A DNA stretch of 19,984 bases from NCBI GenBank assembly GCA_035310015.1, contig DATGEO010000038.1:1-19984 (forward strand), given 5' to 3'. Positions 1-6,234 of the stretch are shown here, one piece after another. Positions within the stretch are counted from its first letter, which is position 1. Every line of letters starts with the position of its first letter. The translations under genes and the position numbers were made by a program. The notes beneath the pieces were generated by a model. It was not told where the DNA came from, did not search any database, and saw only the letters and a program-made list of their open reading frames with translations. This DNA is from DATGEO01 sp035310015. Lineage in GTDB: Bacteria > Chloroflexota > Dormibacteria > Dormibacterales > Dormibacteraceae.

Positions 1-89
1 ACGTCGTCCGTGTCGCTCACGACCTGCGGCCGCGTCGGCCGGAACAGGTCTTCCGAGCCCGCCAGCGAAACCCTTTTGAAGCTAGTCAT
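1..89 (-). CDS. Partial protein of unknown function, overlapping parA (N-terminus only)
   Basis: An ATG at 89-87 opens a frame that runs to the window edge without a stop and gives 29 residues beginning MTSFKRVSLAGSEDLFRPTR. It starts inside the last codons of the ParA gene: ATGACTAG contains both this start and the TAG stop of ParA, an 8-nt overlap that implies translational coupling. ParA ATPases are usually co-transcribed with a DNA-binding or cargo-adaptor partner, so this is the natural candidate for that role. No domain can be recognised in so short a piece, and no ParB motif is visible. The product is unknown. That the frame is coding is inferred from the overlap, the canonical start and the absence of stops. 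Confidence 0.55.
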   Translation of the reverse strand, partial: MTSFKRVSLAGSEDLFRPTRPQVVSDTDD

Positions 90-855
90 TCCGTTTGTGA
101 TTCTCCATGACCTTGACCGCGAGCGCACGGTACGAGCGCGCACCGTCCGACTCGCGAGCGTACTGCAGGATCGACTGACCGGCGAGCGGCGTCTCCGCGA
201 ACCGGATGGAATCGGTGACGCCGAAGTCGTAGACCTTGTCGCCGTACTTCTCGCGCACGGCGGCGAGCACCTCCTGCGAATGCAGCGCGCGCTGCTTGTA
301 CAGCGTGGGCAGGATGCCGATGAGCTCGAGCCGGGGGTTGAGGCGCCGCCGCACGCGGTCCATGGTCACCAGCAGCTCCTGCATGCCCTTCAGCGCCAGG
401 AACTCGGCCTGGAGCGGCACCAGGACCTCGTTGGCGGCGACGAGCGCGTTGATGACGATCAGGTCGAGCGAGGGCGGGCAGTCCATGATGATGAAGTCGT
501 ACCGCCGCTCGGCGGGCTCGAGCTTGTCGCGGAGGATGCTCTCGCGCCCGATCTCGTTGATGAGCTGGTTCTCCGCGCCGGCGAGCTCGATGTCGGCGGG
601 GATGTAGTGGACGCCCATCTGCGGCGCCTCCTGCACGACGTCGGTCACGGTCGTGTCGGGATCGACCAGCAGGTGGTAGATGGTCTTTTCCAGCTCGGCC
701 GGCGGCTTCATGTAGAGCGTCAGGTGGCCCTGGGCGTCGAGATCGATCAGGAGCACCCTCTGGCCTAGCTCCGCCAGCGCAGCGCCGAGATTGACTGCGG
801 TGGTGGTTTTGCCGACACCACCTTTTTGCATCGCCACCGCGATCGTTCGGGCCAA
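82..855 (-). CDS. parA: ParA/Soj-family partitioning ATPase
   Basis: A 257-residue protein of the usual length for small chromosomal ParA/Soj/MinD-like ATPases. The deviant Walker A motif KGGVGKTT lies at residues 11-18 with the signature lysine K11. DLDAQGHLT follows at about 38-46 (switch I region; family form DxDpQgn), and the Walker B-like block FIIMDCPPSLD is near residue 120. Family members dimerise on ATP, bind DNA non-specifically and position chromosomes, plasmids or other cargo at the nucleoid surface. The chosen start is TTG at 855-853, which puts the standard short beta-strand before Walker A; the in-frame ATG just before the motif would remove that strand. The gene is divergent from the CvpA-like gene across 72 nt and overlaps the next gene by 8 nt. 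The family assignment is secure; the cargo is unknown. Confidence 0.93.
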   Translation of the reverse strand: MARTIAVAMQKGGVGKTTTAVNLGAALAELGQRVLLIDLDAQGHLTLYMKPPAELEKTIYHLLVDPDTTVTDVVQEAPQMGVHYIPADIELAGAENQLINEIGRESILRDKLEPAERRYDFIIMDCPPSLDLIVINALVAANEVLVPLQAEFLALKGMQELLVTMDRVRRRLNPRLELIGILPTLYKQRALHSQEVLAAVREKYGDKVYDFGVTDSIRFAETPLAGQSILQYARESDGARSYRALAVKVMENHKRND

Positions 856-865
856 GAGTGCCCCG

Positions 866-871
866 AGTCTA
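866..871 (-). promoter_or_regulatory. Candidate -10 box of parA (leaderless type)
   Basis: The minus strand reads TAGACT, ending 10 nt before the TTG start of parA. Transcription from it would begin within a few bases of the start codon. The identical hexamer stands at the same distance from the ATG of the GT87 gene starting at 9848. No convincing -35 hexamer is visible. Confidence 0.4.
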
Positions 872-909
872 TACGAAGCCAGTGGAGGTTGGGCCGCGGG
901 CCCGATCCT

Positions 910-915
910 TACAAT
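910..915 (+). promoter_or_regulatory. Candidate -10 box of the CvpA-like gene
   Basis: TACAAT matches TATAAT in five of six positions and ends 12 nt before the ATG at 928, leaving no room for a Shine-Dalgarno site. TTGGGC at 889-894 is a poor -35 candidate with a short 15-nt spacer. The 856-927 interval thus appears to hold two back-to-back promoters. Confidence 0.4.
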
Positions 916-927
916 GCCCAGCGTTCG

Positions 928-1746
928 ATGTTCATCGACATCGCAGTGGGCGTCCTGCTCCTACTTGCCCTCGTGCTCGGGTATCAGCGCGGCGTGATCC
1001 AGCCGCTGATGGCCGAGATCTTCTTCTTCGGCACGCTCCTGGTCATCTTCCGGTTCCACGACCAGTACACGAGCGAGATGCAGAAGATCCTGCACCTCAA
1101 CCCCGTCCTCAGCGTGTTCGCGGCCCTGATCCTCGCCATCGTCCTGGGCGCGATCGGCGGCGCGATCGGCGGGGCCTTCCACCGCATGGATGCGATCCGC
1201 GGCATCGACGGCCTGCTCGGCGTGTTCGTCCACGTCTTCGTGACCTTGGTCATCATCTATCTCGGCATCTCGGCGCTCGTCACCCTCGACAACGCGTTCG
1301 TGCCGACGGTCAACGCCGCGAGCCTCACGCTCGCCCAGGTCAACGACCTCGAGAACAAGATCCTCTCCAACCCGATCACCGCGGCCATGGTTTCGAAGGA
1401 AGACCTCGCGAGCCTGAAGGCCGCGGCCGAGAAGACCAACGCCGCCCACATCGAGTCGATCTCGGGAATCCACCAGCTGGAGCAGCTGTACACCGGGTTC
1501 CTCGAGCCGCAGCTGCACGGCTCTCGCACCGTGCCCTACATCCTGGCGTTCGGCCAGCACCTGCCGTTCATCGGCCACGTCGGCCCGAACGACCTGCGGG
1601 CGCTGCCGACCCCGGTCAGCTGCCCGTCGCCTTCGCCGTCGCCAACCGCGAAGACGACCCCGGTCAAGACCAGCCCCTCGCCGAAGGCCAGCGCGAGCCC
1701 CGTGGTCTGCCCGACCCCCTCTCCGAAGCCATCGCCCACGAAGTAA
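928..1746 (+). CDS. CvpA-like four-TM membrane protein with Pro/Ser/Thr-rich tail
   Basis: A 272-residue protein starting MFIDIAVGVLLLLALVLGYQ, which resembles the opening of CvpA-family proteins (ADIAVLLLLLLFALRGYRRG type). Four hydrophobic segments are visible at about 3-19, 25-42, 58-82 and 95-118; the third contains a glycine-repeat helix, GAIGGAIGGAF. Residues 125-225 look extracytoplasmic and helical. The last 46 residues are an unusual low-complexity tail of PSP, KP and TP repeats with two cysteines (C232 and C265 by rough count). CvpA relatives are linked to colicin V export and envelope homeostasis, but the biochemical role is not defined. ATG 928 is the first start that places the first TM at the N-terminus; an upstream extension would be charged and untypical. 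The next gene starts 13 nt downstream. Confidence 0.75.
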   Translation: MFIDIAVGVLLLLALVLGYQRGVIQPLMAEIFFFGTLLVIFRFHDQYTSEMQKILHLNPVLSVFAALILAIVLGAIGGAIGGAFHRMDAIRGIDGLLGVFVHVFVTLVIIYLGISALVTLDNAFVPTVNAASLTLAQVNDLENKILSNPITAAMVSKEDLASLKAAAEKTNAAHIESISGIHQLEQLYTGFLEPQLHGSRTVPYILAFGQHLPFIGHVGPNDLRALPTPVSCPSPSPSPTAKTTPVKTSPSPKASASPVVCPTPSPKPSPTK

Positions 1747-1759
1747 CGTAGGCAGCCTA

Positions 1760-2959
1760 GTGCTCGACCTTTCGCTGACTCCCGACCAGGAGCAGCTGGT
1801 GGCGACCGTCCGCGACTTCTGCGCCCGCGAGTTCGCGCCCCGGATCGCCGCCGACGACCGCGCCGGCCGCCACGACCCCGAGATCTTCGCCAAGCTCGCC
1901 TCCATCGGCCTGCCGGGCGTGTGCTTCCCCCAGCGCTACGGCGGCTTCGGGCTCGACTACCTGGCCCTCGGCCTGGTCTGCGAGGAGCTGGAGTACGTCG
2001 ACACCGTCTTCCGCACGGTGCTTTCGGTGCACGTCGGTCTAGTCGGGATGGGCCTATACACGTGGGCGACCGAGGACCAGAAGCAGCGCTGGCTGGCCCC
2101 CATGGCTCGCGGCGAGAAGCTCGCCTGCTACGGCCTGACCGAACCCAACGCCGGCTCGGACGTCGCCTCCATGCAGGCCACCGCGCGGCGCAGCGGCAGC
2201 CGCTACGTGCTCAACGGCCAGAAGGTCTGGATCTCGGACGCGGACACGGCGGACTACATGCTCGTGTTCGCGAAGACGGACACGAAAGCAGGCCACAAGG
2301 GCGTGACCGCGTTCATGGTCGATCGCGCCACCGCGGGCAAGGCGCTGCGCACCGAACCGATCGCCGGCCGCCTTGGCATCCACGCCGGCGACGTGGGCTC
2401 GATCTTCATGTCCGACCTAGAGGTCGACGAGCGCGACCGGATCGGCGACGAGGGCGACGGCTTCAAGATCGCCATGAGCTGCCTCGACAACGGCCGCTAC
2501 ACCGTCGGCGCGGGCGCGACCGGCACGGTGCGCGCGTCCCTCGACGCCTCCGTGAAGTACGCGCGGGAGCGCAAGACGTTCGGCCAGGAGATCGGCCGCT
2601 ACCAGCTGGTGCAGCAGATGATCGCCCGCATGTCGCGGGACTACGAGATATGCCGGCTGCTGTACTTCAAGGTCGCGTACCTGAAGAACAAGGGCGTGCG
2701 CCACACGCGCGAGGTGTCGATGTCGAAGCAGTACGCGACCGACGCCGCCTTCAACGCCGCCAATGACGCGATCGAGGTGCACGGGGCTTATGGCTATTCC
2801 GCCGAGTACCCGGTGGAGCGATTCCTCCGCAATGCGCGCGGCCCGATCATCTACGAGGGCACGCGCGAGATCCACACCGTCCTGCAGGGCGAGTACGCGC
2901 TGGGCTACCGGCAGGACCGTCCGGTCAAGAAGTCGCTGCCGCCCTACGAGCCCGACTGA
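1760..2959 (+). CDS. Acyl-CoA dehydrogenase
   Basis: A 399-residue FAD flavoenzyme of the acyl-CoA dehydrogenase family with all three domains. The N-terminal helical domain begins LSLTPDQEQLVATVRDF. Family signature 1 is GLTEPNAGSDVAS at about 126-138. The C-terminal block has ERKTFGQEIGRYQLVQ and AIEVHGAYGYSAEYPVERF. The catalytic base is the glutamate of IYEGTREIH (E366 by count), in the position used by short- and medium-chain dehydrogenases. Such enzymes introduce the alpha-beta double bond into acyl-CoA and pass electrons to ETF. Substrate length cannot be read from the sequence; branched- or short-chain acyl-CoA is plausible given the branched-chain 2-oxoacid dehydrogenase genes about 12 kb away. 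The start is GTG at 1760, 13 nt after the CvpA-like stop. The arginase-family gene follows after 6 nt, so co-transcription is likely. Confidence 0.95.
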   Translation: MLDLSLTPDQEQLVATVRDFCAREFAPRIAADDRAGRHDPEIFAKLASIGLPGVCFPQRYGGFGLDYLALGLVCEELEYVDTVFRTVLSVHVGLVGMGLYTWATEDQKQRWLAPMARGEKLACYGLTEPNAGSDVASMQATARRSGSRYVLNGQKVWISDADTADYMLVFAKTDTKAGHKGVTAFMVDRATAGKALRTEPIAGRLGIHAGDVGSIFMSDLEVDERDRIGDEGDGFKIAMSCLDNGRYTVGAGATGTVRASLDASVKYARERKTFGQEIGRYQLVQQMIARMSRDYEICRLLYFKVAYLKNKGVRHTREVSMSKQYATDAAFNAANDAIEVHGAYGYSAEYPVERFLRNARGPIIYEGTREIHTVLQGEYALGYRQDRPVKKSLPPYEPD

Positions 2960-2965
2960 CGCCTC

Positions 2966-3853
2966 TTGATTGACGTAACCGGGCTCAAGCCCTGGGGAGG
3001 ACTCTCGGGCGCGCCGGAAGGCGCCGAGGTCACGGTCGTGGGCATTCCCTACGACGGCTCGGCGGTCTACCGAAAAGGCGCGGCCCAGGCGCCCGAGCGC
3101 ATCCGCTGGCTCTCGGCCGTGATGCCGCCCGTGACCGAGGAAGGCCACCTGCTCACCGGCCTCGCGGTTCACGACATGGGCGACATCACCTCCGCGGGGT
3201 CGGAGATCGAGTCGGGCTGGCCGCACGTCGCCGACCGCCTCGCGGAGGTGCCGGCCGGCTCCCTGCTCACGGTGCTCGGCGGCGACCACTGCACGGCGAT
3301 CGCGACCCTGGCGGCGCAAGCGCGGCGCCATCCTGGGCTGAAGGTGCTGTGGGTCGATGCGCATCCCGATCTGTGCGATTTCTCGCGCGGAGGCAGGTGG
3401 ACCTGCGGATGTGCGCTGCGCCGCGCGCTCGAGGTCTCGGGCATCCCGCCGGACAACGTCGTCATCGCCGGCGGTCGCGACTATGACCCCGAGGAGCTGG
3501 ACTTCATCCGCAAGAGCGGCGTCACGCTGGTGGGCGCGCGCGAGCTGGCCTCGGATTTCGAGACCTCGATCAGGAAGGTGACGTCGGCGCTCGCGGGCGC
3601 GGACGTGCACGTTTCCTTCGACATCGACGCGCTCGACCCCGCGTTCGCGCCGGGCACCGAGATCCCATCCGCCGGAGGCCTGACCACGCGGCAGGCGCTC
3701 GAGGTCCTGCATGCGGTCGCGGAGGCGTCGCGGCTGGTCGGGCTCGACCTCGTCGAGCTCTCGCCGCCGTTCGACAACGGCAACATCAGCACGCTGGCCG
3801 CGCTCAAGCTCATCTTCGAGTTCTGGGGTTTGCACCAAGATCGAAACCGCTGA
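2966..3853 (+). CDS. Arginase/agmatinase/ureohydrolase-family enzyme with altered active-site His
   Basis: A 295-residue protein of standard length for binuclear-manganese ureohydrolases. Metal-ligand motifs are present: GGDHC with H108 (family GGDHS), DAHPD with D131, H133 and D135, and SFDIDALDP with D219 and D221. E264 in LDLVELSP fits the substrate-guanidinium glutamate. The stretch after DAHPD that normally carries SHGxxF, whose histidine acts as proton shuttle, here reads TCGCALRRAL, so C147 replaces His, and C109 follows the ligand H108. The metal site looks intact but the substrate (arginine, agmatine, guanidinobutyrate, guanidine, formimidoyl compound or other) is undetermined. The start is TTG at 2966, 6 nt after the dehydrogenase stop. 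Its 3' end overlaps the frame of the following flavoprotein, suggesting a joint pathway that degrades an amino acid or amidine. Confidence 0.88.
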   Translation: MIDVTGLKPWGGLSGAPEGAEVTVVGIPYDGSAVYRKGAAQAPERIRWLSAVMPPVTEEGHLLTGLAVHDMGDITSAGSEIESGWPHVADRLAEVPAGSLLTVLGGDHCTAIATLAAQARRHPGLKVLWVDAHPDLCDFSRGGRWTCGCALRRALEVSGIPPDNVVIAGGRDYDPEELDFIRKSGVTLVGARELASDFETSIRKVTSALAGADVHVSFDIDALDPAFAPGTEIPSAGGLTTRQALEVLHAVAEASRLVGLDLVELSPPFDNGNISTLAALKLIFEFWGLHQDRNR

Positions 3854-4982
3854 CGTAGTCATCTGCGGTGGAGGTATCGCCGGCTGCGCGCTCGCGTACC
3901 AGCTGGCGCGGCGGGACGTGGACGTGCTGCTGCTGGAGCGCGCCGAGCTCGGCTCGCAGTCCACCGGCAAGTGCGCGGGTGGCGTGAGGCAGCAGTTCTC
4001 CAGCGAGCCGAACGTGCGCCTGCAGCGACTGGCCGTGCGCATGCTCGAGGGCTTCGAGGCCGAGGTCGGCCATCCCGCCGACTTTCGACAGATCGGCTAC
4101 CTGTTCCTGCTCACCCAGCCGCAGCACGTCGAGGAGTTCCGCCACAACATGGAGATGTGGCACCGCCTCGGCCTGACCGAGGCTCGGTGGGTGGGCGCGG
4201 ACGAGGCGGCGCGGATGGTGCCCGTGCTCAACGTGGACGACGTGCTCGGCTGCACCTTCTGCCCTACGGACGGCATCGCGAGCCCGGCCGACGTCACCGC
4301 CGGCTACGCCGCCGCCGCGAGGCGGTTGGGCGCGAAGCTGCGCGAAGGCGTCGAGGTCCTCGGCATCGACGTCGCGGGCGGCCGGGTACAGGGCGTGAGA
4401 ACGTCGCACGGCGAGGTCGCGACGCGGCTGGTCTTCAACTGCGCGGGTCCGTGGGCGGCTTCGATCGGTCGCATGGCCGGGCTCGAGGTGCCGGTGCTGC
4501 CCTACCGGCGGCACATCGCGGTGACGGACACCTTCTCGGCTGTCCCGCACGGCTCCCCGATGACGGTGGACTTCCACACCTCGCTGTACTTCCATCCCGA
4601 AGGCGACGGGGTCCTCATCGGCATGAGCGACCGCGACGAGAGCCCCGGCTTCGACACCGAGGTGAGCTGGGACTTCATGGAGAGGATGTTCGAGCAGGCG
4701 GAGCGGCGCGCCCCCGCGCTCGCCGGCGCGGGCATGAAGACCGCCTGGGCGGGGCTGTACGAAACGACGCCGGACCACCAGGCGATCCTCGGGCCGATCC
4801 GCGAGATCGAGGGGTTCTGGTGCATGGCGGGGTTCAGCGGGCACGGGTTCATGCAGGCGCCGGCGGCGGCACTGCTGCTGACGCAGCTGCTGCTCGACGG
4901 GACGTCCGAAGTCGACATCTCGCCGTTCGGGTTCGAGCGGTTCGCCCGCGGCTCCCTGGTGCGCGAAAGGAACGTGATCTAA
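3840..4982 (+). CDS. FAD-dependent oxidoreductase, DadA/sarcosine-oxidase-beta type; start uncertain
   Basis: A DAO-family flavoprotein of about 380 residues. The N-terminal dinucleotide-binding motif GGGIAGCALAYQLA is followed by the loop GSQSTGKCAGGVRQQFSSE, typical of sarcosine oxidase beta and D-amino-acid dehydrogenases. Later come NCAGPWAASIGRMAGLEVPV and the C-terminal FAD block AGLYETTPDHQAILGP...GFSGHGFMQAP. Such enzymes oxidise secondary or D-amino acids to imines. The coding frame is clear from about 3834, but no ATG, GTG or TTG lies near the expected N-terminus (TKIETADVVICGGG). The only canonical start upstream, ATG 3711, would overlap the arginase gene by 143 nt and add an Arg/Ser-rich leader. 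The coordinate given is a tentative ATC (3840-3842), which would overlap by 14 nt; a base error or frameshift is equally possible. Function is well supported, start is not. Confidence 0.88.
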   Translation: METADVVICGGGIAGCALAYQLARRDVDVLLLERAELGSQSTGKCAGGVRQQFSSEPNVRLQRLAVRMLEGFEAEVGHPADFRQIGYLFLLTQPQHVEEFRHNMEMWHRLGLTEARWVGADEAARMVPVLNVDDVLGCTFCPTDGIASPADVTAGYAAAARRLGAKLREGVEVLGIDVAGGRVQGVRTSHGEVATRLVFNCAGPWAASIGRMAGLEVPVLPYRRHIAVTDTFSAVPHGSPMTVDFHTSLYFHPEGDGVLIGMSDRDESPGFDTEVSWDFMERMFEQAERRAPALAGAGMKTAWAGLYETTPDHQAILGPIREIEGFWCMAGFSGHGFMQAPAAALLLTQLLLDGTSEVDISPFGFERFARGSLVRERNVI

Positions 4983-4984
4983 AA

Positions 4985-5064
4985 AGCCCTCACCCTCCCC
5001 TTCGCGCCAAGCGCGGTAAGGATGGGACTTACTGATCGCTCCCGCGTGCGGGGGAGGGATGCGC
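4985..5064. repeat. Palindromic dispersed repeat, copy A (intergenic)
   Basis: This element fills almost all of the 85-nt gap between two convergent genes. Outer arms CCCTCCCC (4993-5000) and GGGGAGGG (5051-5058) are exact reverse complements. Inside lie two smaller perfect hairpins: CGCGC-CAA-GCGCG (5003-5015) and CCCGC-GT-GCGGG (5041-5052); the second shares bases with the outer arm, so they are alternatives. The block 4986-5042 aligns without gaps to 15487-15543, with 40 of 57 bases identical by hand count. The best conserved part is GGACTTA(C/T)TGAT(C/T)GCTCC. Position and structure resemble REP/BIME elements, which often sit after convergent genes and could act as bidirectional transcript ends. 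Confidence 0.75.
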
Positions 5065-5067
5065 TAA

Positions 5068-5295
5068 CTAGCCGTGCGCGACCAGGCCTAGAACCATCAG
5101 GGCCAGGCCCCCGAGGATCAGCACCCCCGAGCACCCCGCCTGCACGACCGTGTACGCGATCCCGCCGGTCTGGCCATATGTCGAGGCGATGGCCGCCCGG
5201 CCGCGGTAGCGCCGCACCGCGAACACGATCCCGCCCAGGCCGAGCAGGCACGCGAGCAACCCCAGCCCGAGCGCCCCCACCTGGTTCGAGCTCAC
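5068..5295 (-). CDS. Small two-TM membrane protein of unknown function
   Basis: A 75-residue protein with two hydrophobic segments at about 6-27 (GALGLGLLACLLGLGGIVFA) and 52-72 (CSGVLILGGLALMVLGLVA). They are separated by a basic loop, RRYRGRAAIASTYGQTGG. The family is not recognised. It starts with GTG at 5295, faces the SDR gene across 36 nt, and its stop is adjacent to the palindromic repeat. The two clean TM helices and the polar basic linker argue for a real gene rather than an antisense shadow. The arrangement may be a helical hairpin with the loop in the cytoplasm by the positive-inside rule, which is inference. Confidence 0.6.
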   Translation of the reverse strand: MSSNQVGALGLGLLACLLGLGGIVFAVRRYRGRAAIASTYGQTGGIAYTVVQAGCSGVLILGGLALMVLGLVAHG

Positions 5296-5302
5296 CGGAC
5301 TG

Positions 5303-5308
5303 AGTATC
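5303..5308 (-). promoter_or_regulatory. Weak candidate -10 box of the small membrane protein
   Basis: The minus strand reads GATACT, ending 7 nt before the GTG start. It resembles the TAnACT boxes elsewhere in the window but has G in the first position. The gap of 36 nt to the divergent gene leaves no room for two conventional leaders. Confidence 0.25.
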
Positions 5309-5317
5309 CCCTGCCGT

Positions 5318-5323
5318 TAGCAT
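5318..5323 (+). promoter_or_regulatory. Candidate -10 box of the SDR gene
   Basis: TAGCAT, four of six matches to TATAAT, ends 8 nt before the GTG at 5332. No Shine-Dalgarno sequence lies between, so a leaderless transcript is likely. Confidence 0.3.
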
Positions 5324-5331
5324 TTGGCGTC

Positions 5332-6234
5332 GTGGCGAGGGTTCTCCTGCTCGGATCCACCGGCTTCGTCGGTCGCGCCGTCGCGCACAAGATGCTGGAC
5401 GCGGGCCACCAGCTGAGGGTGATGGTTCGGGACCCGATGAAGGCCGCGGCTTACAAGGTTCGCGGCGCGCAGGTCGTGGTCGGCGACGTGCTGAACCAGC
5501 AGGCGGTCACGTCGGCGGCCCAGGGAACCGAGCACATCGTCAACCTCGTCGCGGTTCGCCGCAACAAGCCGCAGTCGATGTTCGAGGTCAACGCCGACGG
5601 CCCGCGCATCATCGGCCAGGCGGCCAAGGCCGCGGGCACGCAGTCCGTGATCTTCATCAGCGCGATCGGCGCGCGCCTCGACCAGAAGTACAAGTACCTG
5701 ACCTCGAGGTGGATGGGCGAGCAGGAGCTCGCCAAGACGGGCGTCGCCGGCGTGATCCTGCGCTTCTCGCTCGTCCTCGGCGAGGACGGTGGCGTGCTCC
5801 ACGACTTCGAGCGCGCCGCCAAGTTCGGGCCTTTCCTCATCATCCCGGGCGACGGCAAGACGCAGATTCAGCCGATCATCCGCGAGGACGCCGCGCGGTG
5901 CGTCGTCGAGGCGATCGGCAAGCGGGACCTGCTGGGCAAGATCATCGAGCTCGGCGGGCCGGAGGTCGTGACCTACGAGACGATATTCGACTGGTTCATA
6001 AAGGCCCGCGGCATCAAGAAAGGAAAGCTCCACCTGCCGTCCGCCCTGCTCTGGCCCGGCGCCGCCGTGATGGAGCTGCTGGCGAGCGATCCGATCGCCA
6101 CGCCCGACGAGATCAACAGCATCCAGCTGCCCAACGTGGCGGACGGCCTCGATTCGGTGACGGCGCATTTCGGATGGCGGCCGTCGCCGCCGAGCTCGTG
6201 GGCGCCGCACGCCTGGCAGCTCAAGCGCCGCTGA
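5332..6234 (+). CDS. Atypical SDR / NAD(P)-binding protein, complex I NDUFA9-like
   Basis: A 300-residue protein with an N-terminal Rossmann fold. The motif GSTGFVG supplies G8, G11 and G14, and VVVGDVLN near residue 52 marks the adenine-binding acidic position. The general sequence, including AVRRNKPQSMFEVNADGPRIIGQAAKAAG and the stretch FISAIGAR, follows the NDUFA9-like and NmrA-like atypical SDR pattern. The catalytic YxxxK is degenerate: Y122 is followed by R126 (YLTSRWMGE). This is common in members that bind the nucleotide without normal dehydrogenase turnover. Relatives have been connected with complex I assembly or quinone metabolism. The start is GTG at 5332, just ahead of the glycine motif. 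The stop TGA forms a CTGA overlap with the frame of the RNA phosphodiesterase, so the two are probably co-translated. The substrate is unknown. Confidence 0.85.
   Translation: MARVLLLGSTGFVGRAVAHKMLDAGHQLRVMVRDPMKAAAYKVRGAQVVVGDVLNQQAVTSAAQGTEHIVNLVAVRRNKPQSMFEVNADGPRIIGQAAKAAGTQSVIFISAIGARLDQKYKYLTSRWMGEQELAKTGVAGVILRFSLVLGEDGGVLHDFERAAKFGPFLIIPGDGKTQIQPIIREDAARCVVEAIGKRDLLGKIIELGGPEVVTYETIFDWFIKARGIKKGKLHLPSALLWPGAAVMELLASDPIATPDEINSIQLPNVADGLDSVTAHFGWRPSPPSSWAPHAWQLKRR

Noticed and set aside
3711..3839. N-terminal extension of the flavoprotein from ATG 3711
   Set aside because: The extension is an Arg/Ser-rich stretch that is just the arginase C-terminal codons in another frame, and the overlap of 143 nt is unlikely.
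2417..4042. A 541-codon open frame on the minus strand opposite the dehydrogenase and arginase genes
   Set aside because: It is Arg/Ala/His-rich, has no recognisable motif, and lies antisense to two genes with clear catalytic motifs. High GC makes stops rare in such shadow frames.
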